Shown here one piece after another: positions 8,042 to 13,618 of a stretch of DNA of 16,022 bases. The stretch is from Acidobacteriota bacterium (GTDB taxonomy: Bacteria; Acidobacteriota; Blastocatellia; Pyrinomonadales; Pyrinomonadaceae). Each line of letters opens with the position of its first letter. The first letter of the stretch is position 1. Position numbers and translations under genes: made by a program. Under the pieces are notes generated by a model. It worked only from the letters and a program-made list of their open reading frames with translations. It was not told the DNA's origin and searched no databases. The stretch covers positions 1 to 16,022 of the forward strand of contig JADYZI010000197.1 of the NCBI GenBank assembly GCA_020853255.1, read 5' to 3'.

Positions 8042-8428
8042 ATGAAACACCGAGAAAGATATTCTTCCGGAGCAAAATGGGAACCGATCGTGGGTTACTC
8101 ACGGGCGATTCGCGTTGGCGATCGTATCTATGTTACAGGCACAACGGCTACGGACGTGAACAGCGAGATCGTTGGCGTTGGCGATGCCTATCGACAGGCC
8201 GTGCAGTGCATTCTGAATATCGAACGTGCCTTGAAGAATTTCGATGCGGGCCTCGAGAACATTGTTCGCACACGGATGTTCGTTACCGATATCTCCCGCT
8301 GGGAAGAATACGGCAGGGCGCATGGCGAATATTTTCATGAGATAATGCCCGCGACAACGATGGTCGAAGTCTCGAAACTTATTGACCCGAAGATGCTGAT
8401 CGAGATCGAAGCGGACGCAGAACTTTAG
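8042..8428 (+). CDS. RidA/YjgF/RutC-family protein lacking the catalytic Arg
   Basis: This 128-residue protein has the typical Rid-family fold and size: an RVGDRIYVTGTTA strand, VRTRMFVTDISRW in the middle, and a C-terminal IEIEADAEL strand. Archetypal RidA hydrolyses 2-aminoacrylate imines and needs an arginine (R105 in E. coli, in a PARSCVEV context). Here the matching stretch is PATTMVEV and position 105 is Thr, so ordinary imine deaminase activity is doubtful, and the protein probably belongs to one of the other Rid subgroups. The relative RutC acts in the Rut pyrimidine pathway, so a role in clearing a reactive aldehyde or enamine intermediate here is possible but unproven. The ATG at 8042 is preceded by a GTAGAG sequence that may be a weak ribosome site. 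Its stop codon overlaps the first base of a REP-like palindrome. Confidence 0.85.
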   Translation: MKHRERYSSGAKWEPIVGYSRAIRVGDRIYVTGTTATDVNSEIVGVGDAYRQAVQCILNIERALKNFDAGLENIVRTRMFVTDISRWEEYGRAHGEYFHEIMPATTMVEVSKLIDPKMLIEIEADAEL

Positions 8429-8612
8429 GCGGAAACACGACCGGTAGGGAGTGTGCCCTCCGATCGCGGATCTCGGATCTCGGATTTCGGATCAGGTAGA
8501 TCCATACGCTGGGCCCCAATCCTTGACGATGTGCATTCCGGCACTGTTGAACTTGGAACCGCAAACTTGAAACAGGCAGCGGGGCACACTCCCCTCCGGT
8601 CGTGTTTCCGCC
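8428..8612. repeat. REP-like inverted repeat pair (BIME-like), ~185 bp
   Basis: Two 30-nt arms, 8428-8457 (begins GGCGGAAACACGACC, ends GGGAGTGTGCC) and 8583-8612 (its reverse complement with about two mismatches), enclose 125 nt. The left arm starts on the last base of the RidA-like gene's stop codon, and the right arm ends 9 nt before the preT ATG. The same arm recurs at 10126-10155 and 13509-13580. Inside, 8467-8494 holds four tandem heptamers (CGGATCT, CGGATCT, CGGATTT, CGGATCA). Any preT promoter would have to lie within or beyond this element. Confidence 0.85.
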
Positions 8613-8621
8613 TTGAATTTT

Positions 8622-10028
8622 ATGCCCGATAATTTTTGCTCACTATTAAAGATCGAACAGATCGAGGCGAACTTTGCCGAGATAAATCCGGCAATGTCCC
8701 AAGCCGAGGCGAAGGTCGAAGCGAACCGCTGCCTATTTTGTTACGACGCTCCGTGCATGCACGCCTGCCCGACACATATTGACGTTCCGGGATTTATTAA
8801 GAAGATCGCAAGCGGCAATCTGCTTGGTTCGGCCCGCGTTATTTTCGACGCAAATCCGATCGGGGCGACGTGTGCCCGGGTTTGTCCGGTTGAAGTTTTA
8901 TGTGAAGGCGCCTGCGTTGAGAAAACGCTGCTTAAAAAACCGATCGAGATCGGGCGGCTGCAGCGATACGCGACCGACTTTGCGCTTTCGAACGAAAAAC
9001 AGATCTTCGTAAAAGGCGAGCCGAACGGGAAGTCGGTCGGAATAGTTGGTTCGGGGCCGGCCGGACTTTCGTGTGCAACCTATCTTGCCCGACTAGGTTA
9101 TGACGTGACCATTTACGAACGGCGTGCGCTTGCCGGCGGCCTCGACACTTTCGGGATGGCAGAGTATAAAATGCGGCAAAGCGTATCCCTCGCGGAGGTC
9201 GAACGTGTGGCCGCAATCGGCGTGAAATTTCTTCTTAATACTGAGATCGTTGCGCACGGCGAAGGCGTCTTGTCAGAACCGCCTGCGTCACCGAGCGGCC
9301 AGGACGATTATGGCACAGGGGCGATCCAGTCCGTCTCGTTCGCTGACCTGAACGAATGGCACGACGCGATCTTCCTCGGTGTCGGACTCGGCGAGACCAA
9401 TAAACTTAACATCCCGGGCGAAGACCTCGAAAGTGTTTACGATGCGCTTGAGCTTATCGAAAGGATAAAAACGCGCGACTGGATGAGCGTTCCGCTTGGA
9501 CGGACCGTTGTCGTAATTGGCGCCGGAAATACCGCCATCGATGCGGTGACGCAGACAAAACGGCTCGGTGCCGAGAAGGTCATTATGGTCTATCGCCGAA
9601 CCGAAAAAGACGCTTCGGCATACGATTACGAAATGGAACTCGCCAGAAAAGACGGCGTTGAATTCGTTTGGCAAGCTGCTCCCGTTGGCATACTCGAAGG
9701 CGAGAACGGCACGCGCCTTTCGCTCCGCTGCGAACGAACGGACGGCTCGCTCGAACTTTTTGACATTCCGTGCGACATGATCATCAAGGCCGTAGGTCAG
9801 CAAAAAATGCGTTCGTTCTTTGAGAATGTCGCAGGCGTGTCGATCGATGAAAAAGGCCGTGTTGCCGTAAACGAAATAATGCAAACCTCTGACCCGAAGA
9901 TATTTGCCGGCGGCGATTGCATGAATGGCGGGGCCGAGGCGGTCGATGCCGCGCAGTCCGGCAAGCATGCGGCCCAAGGAATTCATCAGATGCTCACTGG
10001 CGAAACCGTCAGGTTTGCGGGAGCCTAG
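8622..10028 (+). CDS. preT: NAD-dependent dihydropyrimidine dehydrogenase subunit PreT
   Basis: This flavin/iron-sulfur subunit pairs with PreA to reduce uracil or thymine to the 5,6-dihydro form with NADH, or to run the reverse reaction. The N-terminus carries the GltD/DPD-type iron-sulfur domain: C37, C40, C45 and C49 in RCLFCYDAPCMHACP, then GATCARVCPVEVLCEGAC. Two Rossmann motifs follow: GSGPAGLS for FAD and GAGNTAID for the nicotinamide cofactor. The C-terminal AGGDCMNGG closes the FAD site. The ATG at 8622 (468 aa) is chosen over an in-frame TTG at 8613 because the TTG abuts the right arm of a REP-like repeat. The neighbouring catabolic genes make DPD more likely than a glutamate synthase small subunit. 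Its partner preA is 2.2 kb downstream instead of adjacent, with a hydroxylase gene and a toxin module in between. Confidence 0.92.
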   Translation: MPDNFCSLLKIEQIEANFAEINPAMSQAEAKVEANRCLFCYDAPCMHACPTHIDVPGFIKKIASGNLLGSARVIFDANPIGATCARVCPVEVLCEGACVEKTLLKKPIEIGRLQRYATDFALSNEKQIFVKGEPNGKSVGIVGSGPAGLSCATYLARLGYDVTIYERRALAGGLDTFGMAEYKMRQSVSLAEVERVAAIGVKFLLNTEIVAHGEGVLSEPPASPSGQDDYGTGAIQSVSFADLNEWHDAIFLGVGLGETNKLNIPGEDLESVYDALELIERIKTRDWMSVPLGRTVVVIGAGNTAIDAVTQTKRLGAEKVIMVYRRTEKDASAYDYEMELARKDGVEFVWQAAPVGILEGENGTRLSLRCERTDGSLELFDIPCDMIIKAVGQQKMRSFFENVAGVSIDEKGRVAVNEIMQTSDPKIFAGGDCMNGGAEAVDAAQSGKHAAQGIHQMLTGETVRFAGA

Positions 10029-10125
10029 TGAAAGGATTTTGCCGAGGAGATCGGATATCTTAGCCGAGTTCCGCTGCGGGCTGCGAGAAGTATTTTGACT
10101 GTGGCCTGCAGGGTAGTTACGATCA
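10029..10125. other. preT downstream spacer, no gene
   Basis: These 97 nt follow the preT stop and precede a half REP arm. I see no coding frame, terminator with a T-run or promoter that I can defend. Confidence 0.5.
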
Positions 10126-10155
10126 GGCACACTCCCTACCGGTCGTGTTTCTGCC
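10126..10155. repeat. Solo REP arm
   Basis: This single 30-nt copy begins GGCACACTCCCTACC and ends GTCGTGTTTCTGCC. It is identical to the right arm of the hairpin at 13551-13580 and close to the arm at 8583-8612. No partner arm is present upstream back to the preT stop, so it is a half element, either a decayed pair or an independent insertion. Confidence 0.85.
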
Positions 10156-10193
10156 CGCGGTTCCGCATCATCTGCGTCTATCTGCGGCCATAC
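10156..10193 (-). repeat. ATCTGCG 10-nt periodic tract
   Basis: ATCTGCG occurs at 10170-10176 and 10180-10186, with a related TTCCGCA ten bases earlier. The reverse complement gives CGCAGAT units on a 10-nt period, matching the CGCGGAT tract at 6566-6592 in spacing and core but in the opposite orientation. It sits directly between the solo REP arm and the start of the hydroxylase gene. Confidence 0.65.
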
Positions 10194-10196
10194 CTC

Positions 10197-11012
10197 GTGA
10201 TTGTGAATCGAAAACTAAAGAAGTTCCTTAAGTATCTTTTAGTCGGAGTTGTCTTCCTAGCCTTTTTCTATTTCTTCCCGGCTCCCATGATAGTGCTGAT
10301 CCTCTGCGGAATTTGGGATGTAACCCGCAATCGCGGGCTTAACACCGGCGTTGTCAGGCAGTATTTTATGCGGAATGGCGTCGGCACGTGGCTGGCTTCA
10401 CCGATCAATATTTTGATGGATATTCTTTCGCTGCCGCACATCAACAAAGGCGTTTATCAACTTTGCGATCTGCCGCGTGATTATCAGGAAGAGCTCGGCT
10501 CTTTATTGAAAAAGGCCGACGAACTTGGCGTCGCAGATCTGGTGGACAAAAAGACCGAGGGCATGAGACGGGCGATGTATTTTTTCAAATGGTACGGCAA
10601 GAATGTTGACGCCGCGATAGACATTCCCGAATTCCATAATGAATACAAATTTGTGCGCACCATCGGCGTCTCCGTTTTCCGCGAACGTGAGAGCACCTCG
10701 CGCCATTTTGGCCCGTTTCGGCCGTCGCTGCGTGTGTTATATTGTCTGAACGAAAACGTCGGCGAACAAGCGTATATCAAGGTCGGCCCGGTCGAACACC
10801 ACTGGCGCGAGAACAAGCTTTTCATCTTTGACGACACGCTGCTCCACCAGTCATTCAACGAAACCGACGACCCGCGGCTGGTGCTTTTTGTCGATATCAT
10901 CCGCCCGTCACATCTGCCGTTCGTTTTTGACTTTGCGGTGAGCGTGATCCGGGGTGTTTTCAAGGGAATAAACGGCGTTTTTTACAAGAATTGGAAGCTG
11001 GTTAACAATTAG
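10197..11012 (+). CDS. Aspartyl/asparaginyl beta-hydroxylase-family membrane protein
   Basis: This is a likely Fe(II)/2-oxoglutarate dioxygenase of about 271 residues. A basic N-terminus and strongly hydrophobic segment (about 11-38) suggest an inner-membrane anchor, with the catalytic domain towards the C-terminus. The family pattern is visible: H170 in the RHFGPFRPSLRV block, an FDDTLLHQSFNE block with H217, then D225-P226-R227 and LVLFVDIIRP. The two His are the expected iron ligands, and the Arg would bind 2-oxoglutarate. Relatives include mammalian AspH and the lipid A hydroxylase LpxO, which is also membrane-bound; the substrate here is unknown. The GTG at 10197 (or 10203) is chosen because the longer frame back to 10095 runs through a REP arm and the ATCTGCG tract. 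It has no obvious tie to pyrimidine breakdown and separates preT from preA. Confidence 0.78.
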   Translation: MIVNRKLKKFLKYLLVGVVFLAFFYFFPAPMIVLILCGIWDVTRNRGLNTGVVRQYFMRNGVGTWLASPINILMDILSLPHINKGVYQLCDLPRDYQEELGSLLKKADELGVADLVDKKTEGMRRAMYFFKWYGKNVDAAIDIPEFHNEYKFVRTIGVSVFRERESTSRHFGPFRPSLRVLYCLNENVGEQAYIKVGPVEHHWRENKLFIFDDTLLHQSFNETDDPRLVLFVDIIRPSHLPFVFDFAVSVIRGVFKGINGVFYKNWKLVNN

Positions 11013-11150
11013 GTGTTGGGCCGAAATATTCTCGGTTTGGCGTTGCAAAAAGCTAGCGGTTAAGTTAGATTCTCTATCGCACCATATAGTGGCTTGTTTT
11101 GTCCAAGGTATTGAAGAATTTGGGCTTAGTGGACGTAGGCCCAGAAATTG

Positions 11151-11321
11151 ATGCAGACCTTTGTTAAAGGCTTTGTTGCCGAAACGGACGTCGAGAAAAT
11201 GGATGCCTCGATCGCTGATTACAACACAAAATCCGCTGCCCTCGTCGAAGAGGCCAACGGGATCGCGGCAAAAGGCGACAAGTTAGTTAAGGACAATCCC
11301 TCTGAATTTAAGGACAAATAA
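11151..11321 (+). CDS. Possible small protein, 56 aa
   Basis: A short frame from the ATG at 11151 (an in-frame TAG lies at 11136, a TTG at 11148) encodes an acidic/basic, Ala- and Lys-rich, probably helical peptide: it starts MQTFVKGFVAETD and ends NPSEFKDK. Codon choice and amino-acid mix look protein-like compared with the surrounding spacer. No domain is recognised and no clear ribosome site precedes it. It could be a real small gene or the leftover end of a lost one. A hairpin follows 21 nt after the stop. Confidence 0.35.
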   Translation: MQTFVKGFVAETDVEKMDASIADYNTKSAALVEEANGIAAKGDKLVKDNPSEFKDK

Positions 11322-11342
11322 TCCGCCCAGTTCACTCAAACC

Positions 11343-11381
11343 TCGAAGCGGCGGCGTTTTGAAAGTACGCTGCCGCTTCGA
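11343..11381 (+). terminator. Strong hairpin, terminator-like
   Basis: Arms 11343-11357 (TCGAAGCGGCGGCGT) and 11367-11381 (ACGCTGCCGCTTCGA) pair over 15 positions with one G-T wobble around a 9-nt loop. The next bases are CCTACAAAAATT, not a T-run, so it is not a textbook Rho-independent terminator for plus-strand transcription. It lies 21 nt after the small open frame and 190 nt before the toxin module. Confidence 0.4.
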
Positions 11382-11535
11382 CCTACAAAAATTAGCTTTG
11401 AAAACGTTCAGATGAATCAGCGCCAGCGGTTACTTCCAAGATCTGAAATCCATGAGCATCGGGCCGCTCCGTCTCAAATCATTCGGGCGTTTTGTATTTA
11501 GGGGTGCAATTCTGCCCGGCATTTCTAAAATATTT

Positions 11536-11564
11536 TTGCGGGTATTTGGAAAAAGAAATAAAAT
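11536..11564 (+). promoter_or_regulatory. Candidate sigma-70-like promoter of the second toxin module
   Basis: TTGCGG at 11536-11541 and TAAAAT at 11559-11564 are separated by exactly 17 nt. Transcription would begin near 11571, only about three bases before the ATG at 11574, giving a nearly leaderless message. That agrees with the lack of a Shine-Dalgarno sequence there. The -35 matches the consensus at only three of six bases. Confidence 0.35.
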
Positions 11565-11573
11565 GAAATTGTT

Positions 11574-11819
11574 ATGACGACAAATACCATAAATGATTCG
11601 CCGGTTTGGAAACAGTTTGAGACTGAGGCTAAGAAGCGACGGCGAAATCCCGTTAAATTGATGCTTGACCTGATCAAGGAGCAGGTCGAAATCTGGGAAC
11701 ACGAACGCCTTGACGACGAAATAAGCAAAGATGCTCAGAAGAGTGGTTATACTGAGACTGACGCCGTTGAACTAGTAAAGCAACATCGCTTGGAGAAGAA
11801 ACAGCGTGCCGCCTCGTAA
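11574..11819 (+). CDS. Putative antitoxin of the second PIN-toxin pair
   Basis: This 81-residue, highly charged, mostly helical protein has an N-terminal half with a basic KKRRRN stretch followed by a LMLDLIKEQVEIWEHE helix, and a basic tail. It resembles the small ribbon-helix-helix-like antitoxins that pair with PIN toxins, but I cannot show the DNA-binding fold. The toxin's GTG start lies inside its 3' end (14-nt overlap), and it is immediately followed by a clear PIN-domain gene. It is unrelated in sequence to the antitoxin at 4359-4610. Confidence 0.6.
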   Translation: MTTNTINDSPVWKQFETEAKKRRRNPVKLMLDLIKEQVEIWEHERLDDEISKDAQKSGYTETDAVELVKQHRLEKKQRAAS

Positions 11820-12252
11820 AGGACGAATCGCCGTCGTTTTTGATACCAATGTTTTGATTGCGTTTTATTTGAGCCAAGATCCAAAATCTGCAGTCTCCAA
11901 GATCATTCGTTTGTGGCGTAATCAAAGAAGGCTGCAACTGATCGTGAGCGGAGAGATCATCGCCGAATACCTCGAAATTCTCGAAAGAGTTGGGATAGGC
12001 GAAAAGCGAATTGAAAGGTTTGAAGAGGTTCTCGAAACTTTTGGAATAGTCTCCAAGTTGTCGCTTGGCAAGATTCCAACGGAGAGCCGCGATGTTGATG
12101 ACAATGTGATGCTCGCAACGGCACTTGCGGGGAAGACGCAGTTCCTTGTGACCTTGGACAAAGACCTTCTGCAAATTTCGGAGTCGGACAAAAAGAAGTT
12201 TAAGTTTAGCATTGTTACCCCTGTCGAGTTCTTAAATGCGATTGGAGAGTAA
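11806..12252 (+). CDS. PIN-domain toxin, COG1569-like
   Basis: This 148-residue protein resembles the 'toxin component, PIN family' group. The acidic metal-binding set is complete: D13 in VVFDTNVLI, E54 in GEIIAEYLEIL, D98/D99 in RDVDDNVMLATA, and D118 in LVTLDKDLL. The RDxDDNxxLATA and TPxEFL blocks are characteristic of this group and distinguish it from the toxin at 4594-5061. It would act as a cytoplasmic RNA-cutting toxin neutralised by the upstream protein. The start is GTG at 11806, overlapping the antitoxin stop, so translation is probably coupled. Only 9 nt separate its stop from the preA start codon, so preA is probably transcribed through this module. Confidence 0.82.
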   Translation: MPPRKGRIAVVFDTNVLIAFYLSQDPKSAVSKIIRLWRNQRRLQLIVSGEIIAEYLEILERVGIGEKRIERFEEVLETFGIVSKLSLGKIPTESRDVDDNVMLATALAGKTQFLVTLDKDLLQISESDKKKFKFSIVTPVEFLNAIGE

Positions 12253-12261
12253 CTCGAAACT

Positions 12262-13506
12262 ATGGCAGATCTAACTTCAAATTTCGCTGGAATAAAATCA
12301 CCCAATCCTTTTTGGCTTGCATCCGCGCCGCCGACGAATATGGGGTCGATGATCGAGCGTGCTTTTGACGCCGGTTGGGGCGGGGCGGTTTGGAAGACGT
12401 TGGGCGAGCCGATCGTGAATGTTTCGTCGCGGCTGGCGGGATTGGACCAGGGCGCGTTGCGGCTGATCGGGTTGAACAATATCGAGCTGATCACTGACCG
12501 GCCGCTTGAAGTCAATCTCAAAGAGATAACCGCGTGCAAGAAGAAATATCCGGGCCACGCCGTGATCGCGTCCCTGATGGTCGAATCGAAAAAAGAGGCC
12601 TGGCAAGAGATAACCAAACGGACGCAGGACACGGGCTGTGACGGGTTTGAGCTGAATTTCGGCTGCCCGCACGGCATGAGCGAACGCGGAATGGGCGCCG
12701 CGATGGGGCAGGTGCCCGAATACACTTGCATGGTCACGGAGTGGGTAAAAGAGGTCGCTGAAATTCCCGTGATCGTCAAACTCACGCCGAACGTCACGCA
12801 CATTCTTCCGCCCGGAAAAGCCGCACAGAATGGCGGAGCCGACGCGGTTTCGTTGATCAATACGATCAACTCAATTATGGGTGTCGATGTCGATACGATG
12901 GTCCCGTACCCGAACGTAAACGGCATGGCGGCCCACGGCGGCTATTGCGGAACGGCGGTAAAGCCGATCGCGTTGAATATGGTCAGCGAGCTTGCACGTG
13001 ATGCGGAATTCAATATCCCGATCAGCGGTATCGGCGGCATCTCAAACTGGCGCGACGCGGTCGAATTTATGCTGCTCGGTGCGGGAAATGTGCAGGTCTG
13101 CACAGCGGTGATGCATTACGGCTACCGCATTGTCGAGGACATGATCGACGGGCTGAACAATTATCTCGACGAGAAAGGCTTCGCGTCGGTAAACGACATT
13201 ATCGGCAAGTCAGTCAGCCGCGTGACCGATTGGGGCAACCTCGACCTAAACTACGACGTCAAGGCCCACGTCAACGAAGAACACTGCATCCGCTGCAACC
13301 TCTGCTACATCGCCTGCGAAGACGGAGCTCATCAATCGTTCGAATTCGTCCAGTCCAACGGCCACCGCTATCCGCGTGTGATCGAAGCCGAATGCGTCGG
13401 CTGCAACCTTTGCGCACTTGTGTGCCCATCACCCGGTGCGATCACAATGGAACGCCGCGATGACGGCTCGAACCCGCAGACGTGGAAAGAGCGGAATCAA
13501 GCGTAA
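12262..13506 (+). CDS. preA: NAD-dependent dihydropyrimidine dehydrogenase subunit PreA
   Basis: This 414-residue catalytic subunit carries FMN and reduces the uracil or thymine ring using electrons from PreT. The dihydroorotate-dehydrogenase-like barrel has the NFGCPHGMSERGMG signature at 132-145, with N132 and C135 at the positions of the substrate-binding Asn and acid Cys of mammalian DPD (N668, C671). A later INTINS segment (199-204) corresponds to the Asn-Thr pair contacting the ring. The C-terminus holds two [4Fe-4S] motifs: C342, C345, C348, C352 and C378, C381, C384, C388. Length and domain order match bacterial PreA. It starts 9 nt after the PIN toxin stop and is followed after 2 nt by a REP hairpin. 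A decayed copy of codons 379-414 lies at 15409-15519. Confidence 0.95.
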   Translation: MADLTSNFAGIKSPNPFWLASAPPTNMGSMIERAFDAGWGGAVWKTLGEPIVNVSSRLAGLDQGALRLIGLNNIELITDRPLEVNLKEITACKKKYPGHAVIASLMVESKKEAWQEITKRTQDTGCDGFELNFGCPHGMSERGMGAAMGQVPEYTCMVTEWVKEVAEIPVIVKLTPNVTHILPPGKAAQNGGADAVSLINTINSIMGVDVDTMVPYPNVNGMAAHGGYCGTAVKPIALNMVSELARDAEFNIPISGIGGISNWRDAVEFMLLGAGNVQVCTAVMHYGYRIVEDMIDGLNNYLDEKGFASVNDIIGKSVSRVTDWGNLDLNYDVKAHVNEEHCIRCNLCYIACEDGAHQSFEFVQSNGHRYPRVIEAECVGCNLCALVCPSPGAITMERRDDGSNPQTWKERNQA

Positions 13507-13508
13507 AC

Positions 13509-13580
13509 GGCAGAAACACGAGCGGTAGGGAGTGTGCCGCACGACTGGATGGCACACTCCCTACCGGTCGTGTTTCTGCC
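13509..13580. repeat. REP-like perfect hairpin between convergent genes
   Basis: Arms 13509-13538 and 13551-13580 are 30-nt reverse complements with a single mismatch, around a 12-nt loop. They belong to the same family as 8428-8612 and 10126-10155. The element begins 2 nt after the preA stop and ends 38 nt before the stop of the convergent TPR gene, so as RNA it could block or terminate transcription from both sides (inference). Confidence 0.9.
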
Positions 13581-13618
13581 TTATTGTCAGAACCTGCGTC
13601 GCCATCGGCACTGAACTA

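Larger units (their letters stand above)
11013..11573. other. 561-bp interval with few recognisable features
   Basis: Between the hydroxylase and the second antitoxin gene, the only structures I can support are a small open frame (11151-11321), a hairpin (11343-11381) and a possible promoter (11536-11564), listed separately. The rest, especially 11013-11135 and 11382-11535, shows no convincing coding frame on either strand and no copy of the REP or CGCGGAT repeats. Confidence 0.5.

Noticed and set aside
8613..8621. TTG start for PreT
   Set aside because: It lies directly against the end of the REP arm and adds only three residues before an ATG that gives a normal N-terminus.
9288..10130. 280-codon minus-strand frame opposite preT
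   Set aside because: It lies wholly opposite the clear preT sequence and the solo REP arm, with no recognisable motif.
10095..10196. N-terminal extension of the hydroxylase frame
   Set aside because: The extra 34 codons are translated REP arm and ATCTGCG tract, Cys/Arg-rich and unlike the family; the GTG at 10197 or 10203 is a better start.
11922..12926. 334-codon open frame on the minus strand across the second PIN toxin and preA
   Set aside because: It is antisense to two well-supported genes, spans their boundary, is Ser/Thr/Pro-rich without domain motifs, and is explained by codon bias of the plus-strand genes.
8428..13580. CRISPR array made of the repeated palindromes
   Set aside because: Copies are kilobases apart, differ in form (pair, solo, hairpin), and there are no regular spacers or cas genes.
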